Origin: Flavobacterium sp.
GTDB taxonomy: Bacteria; Bacteroidota; Bacteroidia; Flavobacteriales; Flavobacteriaceae
Length of the DNA stretch: 64,000 nucleotides
NCBI RefSeq assembly: GCF_024710485.1
Contig: NZ_JANJUQ010000032.1
Location: 1-64,000, forward strand
Direction of reading: 5' to 3'
The notes under the pieces were generated by a model that did no database searches, had not been told where the DNA came from, and was given only the letters and a program-made list of their open reading frames with translations. Below are positions 15,015 through 23,810 of the stretch, one piece after another (within the stretch, counting starts at the first letter, position 1; every line of letters begins with the position of its first letter). The position numbers and the translations under genes are program-made.

Positions 15015-15464
15015 ATGAAAGTTTACGAATCAGAAGGAAAATATAGTGTTAACAAACAGAGCTTCAATTTGACCATTCAAACAACAAAAATTACCCCTGA
15101 TGAATTTTATATCAGCACTTTTTATAACATCTGTAATGAAAAAAGATTTGCTATAGTCGGTATATTACAAACCAAAGAAGGTAATACAACAGATTTTAGC
15201 AATTATCCGCCTGATACGGTTTTAAATATTGAAGATTTCTCTTTTACAAACCTGGATAAAAGCTATTTAACTTCTGATGACCGAGACATTTTCAATATTC
15301 AAGAAGGAGATGAGATAACAGTATACATCCACCACGGTATAGGCTTTAATCCTGAGAAAAATGAATCGGATAATCAATACATCGAAAATTACAAAAAAGG
15401 AGTTTATGTGCACCTAGAAGCCGGATCACCTCCGGGATGTAAGGGTGATGGTAGTTTAAATTAG
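15015..15464 (+). CDS. Conserved-looking hypothetical protein upstream of a sensor kinase
   Basis: This 149-residue soluble protein has no signal peptide or membrane helix. It is acidic, with predicted strands in the first 60 residues (SFNLTIQTTKITPDEFYIST, CNEKRFAIVGILQ) and an extended tail ending GSPPGCKGDGSLN. I do not recognise the family. Its stop lies 8 bases before the TTG start of the histidine kinase, so the three genes (this one, kinase, response regulator) probably form one operon. It could therefore be a modulator or readout of the signalling system, but that rests on context only. A clean AT-rich upstream region with a good ATG supports it being a real gene. Confidence 0.68.
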   Translation: MKVYESEGKYSVNKQSFNLTIQTTKITPDEFYISTFYNICNEKRFAIVGILQTKEGNTTDFSNYPPDTVLNIEDFSFTNLDKSYLTSDDRDIFNIQEGDEITVYIHHGIGFNPEKNESDNQYIENYKKGVYVHLEAGSPPGCKGDGSLN

Positions 15465-15472
15465 AGTTAAAA

Positions 15473-17248
15473 TTGAGAGCTAGTTTAACCAATATATTTT
15501 TATTCACGTTGATATTTTTCAACAGCTTGACTGTTTTTTCACAAGACCAACAGTTATTGAAACTTGAAGCTGAATTTGATAAAATCGATTATAATACCCG
15601 TTTGAATAAATTAAAGGGTATAGATATAAGTAAATTATCGATTCAAGAAAAAGCTTTGGTTGAACATTTATATGGAAAAACGTATTATTTGTATAATTCC
15701 GGTAGTGGTGCTGTAGAACATTTTATCAAGGCCAAAAATCTATATTTAAAAGCCAAAGATTATGACAAGGCAACTGAACTTTCTTTAACCTTAGCGGAAC
15801 AAAAGAGACTCTCAGAATATAAGTATGAGGAATACAAACCCTTACTCGATGAAGCTATCAAATATGCTGAAAAAAGTAATAAAGGAAATTTACTTTGTAC
15901 CACATACTTGGAAGTTGGTATAAGTCTTCAGGAATCAGAACCACAGAAAGCAATAGAATTCCATGAGAAAGGTTTAAAAATTGCCCAAAGAATAAAAAAT
16001 CAGATTTACGAAATTAAATTCAATAGAAATATTGGATTAACGTATTGTGAATTTTTAAAAGACTTCGAAAAAGCACTCTATTATCAAAATCTGTCTCTGG
16101 AGCAAAGTAAAAAATTAAATTATACTGAAGGAATTGCCTATGCTTATGTTAACTTAGCCTCAATAGCCCGGAAAAAAGGGGAATTTGATAAAGCAATTAA
16201 TTACTATAGTATTGTTGAAAATTTAAAGTTTGACAATTACAGGACAAATTTCAACATTATTCTTAACCAATTTATCTCAGATACGTATCGACAGATGAAG
16301 GACTTTGAGAAAGCTATTGAGTACTTAGACAAAAAAAAAGAACTTGAAGAAATTGTAAGTAAAAGAGATGAAGAAAAATACATCCGAGACATTAATACCA
16401 AATACGAAACCCGAGAAAAAGAACTAGAAAACCAAGAATTAAAACTGAAAGACGAGAAAAACAAATTGGTTATTTATAGTTTCATTGGGGTTTTTCTAAT
16501 CTTCTTGGCAGGCGCTTATTTCAGAATCAGTCATATCAATAAAAAGAAAAAAATTGCCGAGCAAGAACGACTTATCCAAAGTCAAAAATTAGAGAACGTA
16601 CTTAAAGACCAAGAGTTAAAAGAGATTGATAAAATTTTGGAAGGGCAAGAAAAAGAGCGTCTCAAAATTGCCAATGATTTACATGATAATTTAGGCAGTA
16701 TTTTAGCCACTTTAAAACTAAATTTCCAAAATCTGTATTCTCAAAAAAACAATAACGAAAACGGACAAGAGCTCTACAACAAAACCAATGAATTAATCGA
16801 AGAAGCCTATCAAAAAGTTCGCGGCATGGCACACGCCAAAAACGCTGGGGTAATTGGTAGCGAAGGATTGGTTCCTGCCGTTCAAAACATTGCCAAAAAA
16901 ATTGCCATTCCGGGAAAACTTAAAGTACAAGTAATTCCGTTCGGGATGAGCAAAAGATTTGAAAATGCCATGGAAGTCAGCTTGTTTCGAATGATTCAAG
17001 AAATCTTAACCAATGCTATCAAACATGCCGAAGCGACCGAAATCACCATCAGCTTAACTCAGGATGAAGACAGCATCAATATCATTATTGAGGACAACGG
17101 CAAAGGGTTTAATCTTAAAAATATTGCCAAAAAAGAAGGAATGGGCTTGAACAATATTACCAAAAAAGTAGAACAACTCAACGGAACCTTCAATATCGAC
17201 AGTTTTGAAGGCAAAGGCACAACCATTTTAATAGATATTCCATTATGA
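15473..17248 (+). CDS. TPR sensor histidine kinase (HisKA_3 type)
   Basis: This 591-residue sensor kinase starts with TTG; no nearby ATG exists, and the TTG gives a good signal peptide (RASLTNIFLFTLIFF..VFSQ). A periplasmic-side region of tetratricopeptide repeats (about 40-300) is followed by a coiled coil, one transmembrane helix (about 332-352), a second coiled coil, the phosphoacceptor His404 in IANDLHDNLGS (HisKA_3), and an HATPase domain with NAIKHAEA, EDNGKGFN and GMGLNNI. This is the NarX/LiaS-like architecture common in Flavobacteriia. Its stop overlaps the ATG of the response regulator by 4 bases (ATGA), so the two are translationally coupled. The signal sensed is unknown; the TPR domain suggests a protein or peptide ligand. 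Confidence 0.92.
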   Translation: MRASLTNIFLFTLIFFNSLTVFSQDQQLLKLEAEFDKIDYNTRLNKLKGIDISKLSIQEKALVEHLYGKTYYLYNSGSGAVEHFIKAKNLYLKAKDYDKATELSLTLAEQKRLSEYKYEEYKPLLDEAIKYAEKSNKGNLLCTTYLEVGISLQESEPQKAIEFHEKGLKIAQRIKNQIYEIKFNRNIGLTYCEFLKDFEKALYYQNLSLEQSKKLNYTEGIAYAYVNLASIARKKGEFDKAINYYSIVENLKFDNYRTNFNIILNQFISDTYRQMKDFEKAIEYLDKKKELEEIVSKRDEEKYIRDINTKYETREKELENQELKLKDEKNKLVIYSFIGVFLIFLAGAYFRISHINKKKKIAEQERLIQSQKLENVLKDQELKEIDKILEGQEKERLKIANDLHDNLGSILATLKLNFQNLYSQKNNNENGQELYNKTNELIEEAYQKVRGMAHAKNAGVIGSEGLVPAVQNIAKKIAIPGKLKVQVIPFGMSKRFENAMEVSLFRMIQEILTNAIKHAEATEITISLTQDEDSINIIIEDNGKGFNLKNIAKKEGMGLNNITKKVEQLNGTFNIDSFEGKGTTILIDIPL

Positions 17249-17859
17249 TAACAGTAATCATAGCCGAGGACCATCAAGCACTCATCGATGGGATGAAATC
17301 CTTTCTCAAAAACGAAGATGACATACAAATCGTAGGACATGCTAACGACGGATTGACTTTAATTGAAAGTGCCCTAAAACTCAAACCCAACGTTATCATT
17401 ACTGATATCAGAATGCCCAAATGCGATGGTATTGTAGCAACAAAAACCATCAAAACAGAATTACCCGAAACCAAAGTTATCGCTTTCAGCATGTTTGATC
17501 ATGACGATGCCATTTCCCAAATGAAAGAAGCCGGTGCTTCGGGGTATATTATGAAAAACTCATCGCTTCAAACTGTACTTGAAGCCATAAGAGCAGTAAG
17601 TCAGGGTTCCACCTATTTTATTAATGAAGCGGAAAACGAATATGATACTCCAAAAAACGAATTATTTTTCAGCTCCCGTGAAAAAGAAATTTTACAACTC
17701 ATAGCCGAAGGAAAATCTTCTCAGGAAATTGCCGAAAAACTCTTTATTGAAAAATCTACCGTCGATTCTCATCGAAAAAACATGTCAAAAAAAATCAAAG
17801 CGATAGGCAAAAACGACTTGACAAAGTTTGCTCTGGAGCGAAAATACGACTATTTGTAA
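17245..17859 (+). CDS. NarL/LuxR-family response regulator
   Basis: This 204-residue response regulator has an N-terminal receiver domain with the acidic pair Glu8-Asp9, phospho-acceptor Asp54 in IITDIRMPKCDG and the conserved Lys in IMKNSS. A C-terminal LuxR-type helix-turn-helix follows (about 142-195: SREKEILQLIAEGKSSQEIAEKL, then STVDSHRKNM). It overlaps the kinase stop by 4 bases and is certainly its partner. Such regulators dimerise on phosphorylation and bind promoters through the C-terminal domain. A strong terminator ends the operon 27 bases after the stop. Targets are not visible in the window. Confidence 0.94.
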   Translation: MITVIIAEDHQALIDGMKSFLKNEDDIQIVGHANDGLTLIESALKLKPNVIITDIRMPKCDGIVATKTIKTELPETKVIAFSMFDHDDAISQMKEAGASGYIMKNSSLQTVLEAIRAVSQGSTYFINEAENEYDTPKNELFFSSREKEILQLIAEGKSSQEIAEKLFIEKSTVDSHRKNMSKKIKAIGKNDLTKFALERKYDYL

Positions 17860-17885
17860 GATTATTACCTTTGAATAAGCTATAA

Positions 17886-17912
17886 AAATCCCCATTAATG
17901 GGGATTTCTTTT
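17886..17912 (+). terminator. Terminator of the kinase/regulator operon
   Basis: AAATCCCC and GGGGATTT form an 8-bp stem around ATTAAT, followed by CTTTT. It is 26 bases past the stop codon. Confidence 0.85.
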
Positions 17913-17979
17913 ATGGTTTAGTTTTCCGATTTTTATACTATCTGAAACTGGTTAAATTAAGTTTTGGTTAGTTAATAAA

Positions 17980-18042
17980 AAACCTGCCCTTGTAATTGAA
18001 AAATTTTTAGTGGTATTTGATCTTTCGAATAAGGGCAGGTTT
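17980..18042. repeat. Long-loop inverted repeat
   Basis: AAACCTGCCCTT (17980-17991) is a perfect inverted copy of AAGGGCAGGTTT (18031-18042), with a 39-base loop. It sits after the operon terminator and before the next gene. It could be a structured small RNA or leader, or a decayed mobile repeat; nothing decides. Confidence 0.6.
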
Positions 18043-18167
18043 ATCTAAAATTATTTTACAAAAAATAACATAACGGTTTGTGTGGTCATTTCCAAAACGG
18101 TTACCATTCATCAGACATTGATTAACAATTATCTAAAGCATAGTAGTTTTTCATAAAGATTCAACAT

Positions 18168-18734
18168 ATGAAGATTAGACTTGAAATCAATCAGCTTACC
18201 ATAGAACGTCCAAAAAAACGTTGGAGGATATATTTTGTTGTAGTAGCTGAACATCCTACAGATCCCGATAAAATGGTCTTAACTACTCTGCCAAACAACC
18301 CCATTAAAGTATCTCCAAACCAAGACAACACCATTCATTTTGACGATGAAAGTCCGGGAAGCGAAGGCTTATTACTCCTCAAGAGAACAATGCCTCCGTC
18401 CAAAGAACTCAATGTACATTTTTATGTTCGCCACTCACGATCGAGTATCAGAAGTGCCGCTAATGCTTTACATGATATCGCAGCCGAACTGGGAATGGAT
18501 GCGCTGGGACCGATAGAAAATATCTTGGACACCAATATTCCTTGGTTGGAAGTAACCAAAAAATCGTTACCCCACATAGGAAAAGCCTTGGCGCGAATAC
18601 CCGATAGAGATTTGGGTTTCATTTCAATGTTTGAAAGATTTGGAGAAGAGTTCTCTTCTGATGGCGAAGTGGATCGAAAAAAAACAGGTGCTTACTGTAA
18701 TATCGTTTACAGTTGGGCCATTGATGTCAAATAA
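18168..18734 (+). CDS. Hypothetical protein (188 aa)
   Basis: This 188-residue soluble protein has no signal peptide. The first half is predicted beta-rich (MKIRLEINQLTI, WRIYFVVVAEHP, MVLTTLPNNPIKVS). The middle (LNVHFYVRHSRSSIRSAANALHDIAAELG) begins a helical part, and the C-terminus is mixed (SMFERFGEEFSSDGEV, AYCNIVYSWAIDVK). No catalytic motif is recognised. Codon use is like its neighbours. The next small gene starts 41 bases downstream on the same strand, so they may be an operon. The function is unknown; the layout of an N-terminal beta domain followed by helices does not match a family I can name. Confidence 0.7.
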   Translation: MKIRLEINQLTIERPKKRWRIYFVVVAEHPTDPDKMVLTTLPNNPIKVSPNQDNTIHFDDESPGSEGLLLLKRTMPPSKELNVHFYVRHSRSSIRSAANALHDIAAELGMDALGPIENILDTNIPWLEVTKKSLPHIGKALARIPDRDLGFISMFERFGEEFSSDGEVDRKKTGAYCNIVYSWAIDVK

Positions 18735-18775
18735 AACATAACTGCCAATAAATAAACAATTAAAACCAGTGAATT

Positions 18776-19003
18776 ATGTGTTGGAACAATGTAGAAAAAC
18801 AATGTAAAATGATTTACGAAAAACCGTTTATCAATGCTGAAAAACCTCACGAGCGAAGATTTATCATTCAAATCATAGCGGAAGAGTTTCCGGATTTTCC
18901 TCGTGTAAGGATAGCTGCTGCCGTCGATCGTTGTTTAAAAATATTCCCCGCGCCTGTAGACCGCAAAACACTTTTACAATTTGTGCAAAGTTCTATGCGA
19001 TAA
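18776..19003 (+). CDS. Hypothetical small helical protein
   Basis: This 75-residue protein reads MCWNNVEKQCKMIYEKPF, then a largely helical body with RRFIIQIIAEEFPDFPRVRIAAAVDRCLKIF and an ending VDRKTLLQFVQSSMR. Regular hydrophobic spacing supports a real small folded protein. An alternative start is Met12. It follows the 188-residue hypothetical gene by 41 bases and has no terminator with a T run after it. I recall similar short proteins in Flavobacterium without a known role. No DNA-binding or metal-binding motif is evident. Confidence 0.62.
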   Translation: MCWNNVEKQCKMIYEKPFINAEKPHERRFIIQIIAEEFPDFPRVRIAAAVDRCLKIFPAPVDRKTLLQFVQSSMR

Positions 19004-19143
19004 CTACTAAGGCACTTTATACCTACCGCTCCAACCTCTTGTTATTTTGAGACTTTAATAAGAGGTTTCGGGGTGAAAACTATAAAATTATAATACACTT
19101 ATTCTACTCGAAATTATTGAATTGTACTTTAATAATTTAGCGC

Positions 19144-19872
19144 TTAATACAACAATTTTACTTCTTTTAAACCATAATAGACAAAACTGTCATCTTCCAA
19201 CATAACTTCCAGTTGGCCCTCCTGCGTGACACTTTTTATAATCCCCATAAACCGATAGCCGTCGGGCAGTTCAAAAGCAGCCGGTTTATCTTTTTTAAAC
19301 AATAAATCATTGTAGTGATTCCATACTTCATCCTTGTGCTCAGGAAAAAATAACAAATGAAGTTTCAATGATTTAACAAAAGCTTCAGCCGTCTTTTCTA
19401 CATCATAAATTTGATGAGTTATATTGGTTAACGAATTGGCTTGAGGCAGCAGTTCAAAATCGGTTTGATTAAGATTCAATCCCAAACCAACCACCGAAGT
19501 AAAAGTACCATCTGATTTTAAGGAATTTTCAATTAATATGCCACCCACTTTTTTATTCTCTGCCATTATGTCGTTAGGCCATTTGACATTAACTTTTGCA
19601 ATTCCGTAAGCTACGATTAAACCGACAACTGACAAAGTTACCGCAATATTAAAATCATAAATCGAAACCATATCGAGTGGTACGTTTTTAACCAAAACAC
19701 TTACAGTCAGGTTTTTACCCGGCTCACTTACCCATTCAGTACCCATTTGTCCTCTCCCTTTGGTTTGCTCAAAAGCCATAACCGCCGTGAAATTTTCCAA
19801 CAATTGTTCCTTAGCCAACTGTTTTAAATAGTCGTTTGTAGAATCTATGGCATCGAGTTTGATAATGGGCAT
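19144..19872 (-). CDS. birA: Biotin--[acetyl-CoA-carboxylase] ligase
   Basis: This 242-residue biotin protein ligase activates biotin with ATP and transfers it to the biotin carboxyl carrier protein. The sequence shows GRGQMGTEWVSEPGKNLTVS (the biotin/ATP glycine-rich loop region), KWPNDI and KVGGILIE, which are the diagnostic BirA/LplA-fold motifs, in the right order. There is no N-terminal helix-turn-helix, so it is the monofunctional form and not a repressor. It is divergent from rsfS with an 89-base shared promoter region in which the two -7 boxes lie only 14 bases apart. That arrangement suggests mutual interference of the two promoters. Confidence 0.95.
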   Translation of the reverse strand: MPIIKLDAIDSTNDYLKQLAKEQLLENFTAVMAFEQTKGRGQMGTEWVSEPGKNLTVSVLVKNVPLDMVSIYDFNIAVTLSVVGLIVAYGIAKVNVKWPNDIMAENKKVGGILIENSLKSDGTFTSVVGLGLNLNQTDFELLPQANSLTNITHQIYDVEKTAEAFVKSLKLHLLFFPEHKDEVWNHYNDLLFKKDKPAAFELPDGYRFMGIIKSVTQEGQLEVMLEDDSFVYYGLKEVKLLY

Positions 19873-19912
19873 AATAGAAAAAACTGAGGTGAATTTTTAG
19901 AGTTTTGTTAAG

Positions 19913-19920
19913 CAAAAATA
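19913..19920 (-). promoter_or_regulatory. -7 box of birA
   Basis: On the minus strand this reads TATTTTTG (TAnnTTTG), 41 bases before the birA start. It faces away from the rsfS box at 19935-19942. Confidence 0.5.
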
Positions 19921-19934
19921 ACTACAAAAAGTGA

Positions 19935-19942
19935 TACCTTTG
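19935..19942 (+). promoter_or_regulatory. -7 box of rsfS-ftsH
   Basis: TACCTTTG (TAnnTTTG), 19 bases before the rsfS ATG at 19962. A TTG upstream (19905-19907) is further away than the usual spacing. Confidence 0.55.
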
Positions 19943-19961
19943 CCAAATATACAAATACTAG

Positions 19962-20333
19962 ATGACTAAAAAAGCAGTAAACACTGATGTACTATTAGCC
20001 AGTATCATCAAAGGCATTGAAGAAGTAAAAGGAAATGACATTGACATACTCGATTTAAGAGCTATCGATACCGCTGTATGCGACTATTTTGTAATTTGCA
20101 ACGGTAATTCAAATACCCAAGTTAACGCGATAGTTAACTCCATCCAAAAAGTAGTTTCCAAAGAATTAAAAGACAAACCTTGGCACGTAGAAGGCACGGA
20201 CAATGGTGAGTGGGTTTTAATGGATTATGTGAACATAGTTGTTCACGTTTTCCAAAAACAAATTCGAGAGTTTTACAACATCGAAGGTCTTTGGGGAGAT
20301 GCCCAAATTACATCTATCCCTTCTAATTATTAA
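19962..20333 (+). CDS. rsfS: Ribosome silencing factor RsfS
   Basis: This 123-residue protein of the RsfS/DUF143/Iojap family binds ribosomal protein L14 on the 50S subunit and blocks subunit joining under starvation. Conserved features visible here are KGNDIDILDLRAIDTAVCDYFVICNGNSNTQ, KDKPWHVEGTDNGEWVLMDY and VVHVFQKQIREFYNIEGLWGDA, in the normal order and at normal length. ftsH starts 17 bases after its stop. The pair rsfS-ftsH directly after birA (divergent) is a common arrangement in Flavobacteriia, as I recall. Confidence 0.96.
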   Translation: MTKKAVNTDVLLASIIKGIEEVKGNDIDILDLRAIDTAVCDYFVICNGNSNTQVNAIVNSIQKVVSKELKDKPWHVEGTDNGEWVLMDYVNIVVHVFQKQIREFYNIEGLWGDAQITSIPSNY

Positions 20334-20350
20334 AAATCGCACAAAAAAAT

Positions 20351-22285
20351 ATGGCTACGGAAAAGAAACCTAATAATTTCAGAATAAGTCCTTGGTGGAT
20401 ATACGCCGGACTAATCATTGTTTTTTTTGGATTGAACTACATTGGCGGTTCCGGTTTTCAGGAAACAGCCAAAATATCTTCTTCTAAATTCAACGAATAC
20501 CTCGACAAAGGACAAATTGAAAAAGTTGTCATCTATAATAAAACAGAAGGAGAAGCCTATCTTACTGCAGCTGCTTTAAAAGATAAAGCCCACAGCAAGT
20601 TAGCCAAAGATATGTTGGGCAATCCTAACAAGGGACCACACTATTCATTCGACATCGGAAACGATGAAGTGTTCCAAAATAAAATTGAAAAAGCTAAAGT
20701 AGACGGTAAACTAAAAGATTTCGATTTCAAACCGAAAAGCAATTGGTCTGAAATCTTCATCAGTTTATTACCTATCATCATTATCATCGGTCTTTGGGTG
20801 TTAATCATGCGAAGAATGTCGGGTGGCGGAGCCGGAGGTGGCGGCGGTCAAATATTCAATATTGGCAAATCGAAAGCCAAATTATTTGATGAAAAAACAG
20901 ATTTGAAAACTACTTTCAAAGACGTAGCCGGATTAGAAGGCGCCAAAGAAGAAATTCAGGAGATAGTTGAATTCCTCAGAAACCCTGAAAAATACACTAC
21001 TCTTGGTGGTAAAATCCCTAAAGGAGCATTACTTGTCGGACCTCCGGGAACCGGCAAAACCTTATTGGCTAAAGCAGTAGCCGGAGAAGCCAAAGTACCT
21101 TTCTTCTCGTTGTCAGGTTCTGATTTCGTAGAAATGTTCGTAGGTGTTGGTGCTTCACGTGTTAGAGATTTATTCAAACAAGCCAAAGACAAATCACCGG
21201 CCATTATCTTTATCGATGAGATAGATGCCGTTGGAAGAGCACGTGGCAAAAACAACTTCTCAGGCTCTAACGACGAAAGAGAAAATACTTTAAATCAATT
21301 GCTTACGGAAATGGATGGTTTCGGAACGAATACACACGTTATTGTATTAGCCGCAACCAACAGAGCCGATGTACTCGACAAAGCTTTGATGCGTGCCGGA
21401 CGTTTCGACCGTCAGATTTATGTGGACTTACCGGATGTTAGAGAACGTAAAGAAATTTTCGAAGTGCATTTGAAACCACTGAAAAAAGTAGATGGCTTAG
21501 ACATCGATTTCTTAGCCAAACAAACGCCGGGATTCTCAGGTGCGGATATCGCCAATGTATGTAACGAAGCCGCCTTAATTGCAGCCAGAAATAATAAAAC
21601 AGCGGTTGACAAACAAGATTTCTTAGATGCCGTTGACCGTATTGTTGGTGGTTTAGAAAAGAAAAACAAAATCGTTACCCCGGAAGAAAAACGCGCTATT
21701 GCTGTACACGAAGCCGGACATGCTACGGTAAGCTGGATGTTGGAACACGCAGCGCCATTGGTGAAAGTAACCATTGTTCCTCGCGGACAAAGTTTGGGTG
21801 CTGCTTGGTATTTACCGGAAGAGCGTTTGATTGTTCGTCCTGAACAAATGTTAGACGAAATGTGTGCTACCATGGGCGGGCGTGCAGCCGAAAAGGTAAT
21901 GTTCAACAAAATTTCAACAGGTGCCTTGAGCGATTTGGAAAAAGTGACCAAACAAGCTCGTGCAATGGTAACGATATACGGATTGAACGAAAAATTAGGC
22001 AACATCACCTATTACGATTCTACCGGTCAAAGTGAATATAATTTCTCCAAACCGTACTCTGAAGAAACAGCCTTGGTTATCGATCAGGAAATTTCAGCCT
22101 TGGTTGAAAACGAATACCAAAGAGCCATCAAAATTCTACAGGATAACAAAGAAAAATTAGAACAGTTGGCTAATATCTTAATCGAAAAAGAAGTCATCTT
22201 TAAAGACGATTTAGAAGCTATTTTTGGTAAACGACCTTTTGATAACTCAGCCGAGGAAACTGTAGTCGAAACCGTTAGCGAATAA
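20351..22285 (+). CDS. ftsH: ATP-dependent zinc metalloprotease FtsH
   Basis: This 644-residue membrane AAA protease degrades misfolded membrane proteins and short-lived regulators. It has two transmembrane helices (about 15-32 and 135-153) flanking a periplasmic domain, a Gly-rich linker (GGGAGGGGG), Walker A GPPGTGKT (230-237), Walker B IIFIDEID, and an SRH region ending RAGRFDRQ. The zinc-binding HEAGH is at 453-457, with the third ligand Asp in the downstream helix. All catalytic features are intact. It is co-transcribed with rsfS, and a strong terminator follows its stop. Confidence 0.97.
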   Translation: MATEKKPNNFRISPWWIYAGLIIVFFGLNYIGGSGFQETAKISSSKFNEYLDKGQIEKVVIYNKTEGEAYLTAAALKDKAHSKLAKDMLGNPNKGPHYSFDIGNDEVFQNKIEKAKVDGKLKDFDFKPKSNWSEIFISLLPIIIIIGLWVLIMRRMSGGGAGGGGGQIFNIGKSKAKLFDEKTDLKTTFKDVAGLEGAKEEIQEIVEFLRNPEKYTTLGGKIPKGALLVGPPGTGKTLLAKAVAGEAKVPFFSLSGSDFVEMFVGVGASRVRDLFKQAKDKSPAIIFIDEIDAVGRARGKNNFSGSNDERENTLNQLLTEMDGFGTNTHVIVLAATNRADVLDKALMRAGRFDRQIYVDLPDVRERKEIFEVHLKPLKKVDGLDIDFLAKQTPGFSGADIANVCNEAALIAARNNKTAVDKQDFLDAVDRIVGGLEKKNKIVTPEEKRAIAVHEAGHATVSWMLEHAAPLVKVTIVPRGQSLGAAWYLPEERLIVRPEQMLDEMCATMGGRAAEKVMFNKISTGALSDLEKVTKQARAMVTIYGLNEKLGNITYYDSTGQSEYNFSKPYSEETALVIDQEISALVENEYQRAIKILQDNKEKLEQLANILIEKEVIFKDDLEAIFGKRPFDNSAEETVVETVSE

Positions 22286-22313
22286 GCCTTATAGTTTTTT
22301 AACAATTTTTTAA

Positions 22314-22353
22314 AATCTTAATTCAAAACATACTTTTGAATTAAGATTTTTTT
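22314..22353 (+). terminator. Terminator of rsfS-ftsH
   Basis: AATCTTAATTCAAAA pairs perfectly with TTTTGAATTAAGATT (15 bp) around CATAC, followed by a T run. The T run leads directly into the -7 box of the next gene. Confidence 0.85.
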
Positions 22354-22360
22354 ATCTTTG
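22353..22360 (+). promoter_or_regulatory. -7 box of the LUD-cdsA-psd operon
   Basis: TATCTTTG (TAnnTTTG) adjoins the T run of the ftsH terminator, so stop and restart signals are joined. The ATG at 22400 is 39 bases downstream. Confidence 0.55.
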
Positions 22361-22399
22361 AGGGATTTCAAAAACCAAACCCGATTATAAACAACCAGC

Positions 22400-23005
22400 A
22401 TGAGTCTTTTCAGAAAAATTTTTGGCACAGGAAACGATGCCTCTGACGAAGAAAGTCAAAGCGAATTTAACAATGCTCCTTCTAGCTTTTCGCTACTACC
22501 TGTAGATGAGAAGTTTACTTATAATTTCAAAAAAAATGGCGGCAAGTTTTTGTATTGCGAAAACTTGAATGAAGTCAAAGACCAATTCTTGAATATCTTA
22601 GAGGAAAACGATTGGTTTGAGTGCGAAGCACTTTGCTATGAGCCAAAATTGTTCAGTATGTTGGACGAAAACAAACTAAGCTATGACAAACCTGCAAATC
22701 CGAAATTTTTATTTGCCAGTTGTGAAAACCTTATAGCAGATGAGGGCTCTGTGTTGTTTTCTTCTAACCAAATTAAACAAAATAAACCCAACGACTTACC
22801 AATCAACATCATTATTTTAGCCACTACCAGTCAGATTTTAGAATCTAAAAGTGACGGTTTACGTGTGATTAAAAAGAAATACGACAAAGATTACCCAACC
22901 AATATCACTACCATCAAATATTTCGAAAAAGCTAAGGATGAAGACTTCCTCCAATACGGAAGCACAGCCAAGAATTTATACCTCTTGCTTTTAGAAGATT
23001 TATAA
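22400..23005 (+). CDS. LUD-domain protein (LutC/YkgG-like)
   Basis: This 201-residue cytoplasmic protein has the LUD fold of lactate-utilisation proteins (LutB/LutC, YkgG). Visible family features are the strand CENLIADEGSVLFSSNQIK, which aligns with the conserved 'AETGS' region of LutC, followed by PINIIILATTSQI and YFEKAKDEDFLQ. The N-terminal 30 residues (LFRKIFGTGNDASDEES) are unstructured. It is not accompanied by lutA or lutB, so a role in lactate oxidation is doubtful. In Flavobacteriia it seems regularly to head the cdsA-psd gene group, as here (1-base gap to cdsA). Its function in that setting is unknown. Confidence 0.8.
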   Translation: MSLFRKIFGTGNDASDEESQSEFNNAPSSFSLLPVDEKFTYNFKKNGGKFLYCENLNEVKDQFLNILEENDWFECEALCYEPKLFSMLDENKLSYDKPANPKFLFASCENLIADEGSVLFSSNQIKQNKPNDLPINIIILATTSQILESKSDGLRVIKKKYDKDYPTNITTIKYFEKAKDEDFLQYGSTAKNLYLLLLEDL

Positions 23006-23006
23006 A

Positions 23007-23810
23007 ATGACAACTACCGTTACAAGAGCTTTATCCGGGGCAGTTTACGTGCTGTTGCTGGTTGGCGCTACGCTTTATTCACCCTACAGTTTTTTGTTGC
23101 TGTTTGGCCTTTTGTTGTTGTTCTCTGTGGGAGAATTTTGCAAATTGGTTGGCTTAAAACCGATTTTTCCTTTAGTTTTAGCCACGTTGGGCTATATCCT
23201 TTTCAACTTAGACAACACCGTAAAAACCAACGAGATCTTACTTTTGATAGCTGCTTTATTGGTCTCGATTCGCTCGTTAGTTTTCTTATTTGAAAAGAAA
23301 AACCGTTTTTTAGACAAGCAGGCCAAATATGTATTCTTGATTGGGTATTTGATCATCCCGATTATCATTTTTACCAAAATTCCTTTCATTTCCAATAGTT
23401 ACCATCCGGAAATTATCATTGCCATTTTAATTCTCATTTGGACTAATGACACTTTCGCATATTTGGTTGGCATCTCTATGGGGAAAACGAAATTATTCGA
23501 AAGAATTTCTCCCAAAAAAACCATAGAAGGCTTTAGCGGCGGATTGGTTTTCGCCATGATAGCCGGAGTGCTATTAGCCCAATTTTATTTACAAGAATCT
23601 ATCATTCGCTGGATCATCATTGCCTTGTTGGTCACTACTTTCGGTACTTTAGGCGATTTAATTGAATCCAAATTCAAAAGACTTGCCGGTGTAAAAGACA
23701 GTGGGAACATCATGCCCGGACACGGAGGTTTTCTAGATCGCTTGGATAGTATTATATTTGTGGCACCATTTGTTTATTTGTTTTACCAAATTATCTATTA
23801 TGTTTCATAA
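23007..23810 (+). CDS. cdsA: Phosphatidate cytidylyltransferase
   Basis: This 267-residue integral membrane enzyme makes CDP-diacylglycerol from phosphatidic acid and CTP, the branch point of phospholipid synthesis. It has about seven to eight transmembrane helices. The C-terminal signature KDSGNIMPGHGGFLDRLDS is the CDP-alcohol-forming family motif with its metal-binding Asp residues, and it is preceded by ISPKKTIEGFSGG. The gene follows the LUD-domain gene by one base and overlaps the start of the phosphatidylserine decarboxylase gene by 11 bases, so this is one phospholipid operon. Confidence 0.95.
   Translation: MTTTVTRALSGAVYVLLLVGATLYSPYSFLLLFGLLLLFSVGEFCKLVGLKPIFPLVLATLGYILFNLDNTVKTNEILLLIAALLVSIRSLVFLFEKKNRFLDKQAKYVFLIGYLIIPIIIFTKIPFISNSYHPEIIIAILILIWTNDTFAYLVGISMGKTKLFERISPKKTIEGFSGGLVFAMIAGVLLAQFYLQESIIRWIIIALLVTTFGTLGDLIESKFKRLAGVKDSGNIMPGHGGFLDRLDSIIFVAPFVYLFYQIIYYVS

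Larger units (their letters stand above)
17860..18167. other. Intergenic stretch with two hairpins
   Basis: About 300 bases without a gene. They hold the operon terminator (17886-17912) and a second, longer inverted repeat (17980-18042) whose 12-bp arms are separated by 39 bases. The remainder is AT-rich leader of the next gene, with no clear TAnnTTTG box. Confidence 0.6.

Noticed and set aside
19033..19067. Hairpin AACCTCTT / AAGAGGTT as terminator of birA
   Set aside because: The stem has a bulge and no T run follows on either strand, so termination is doubtful.
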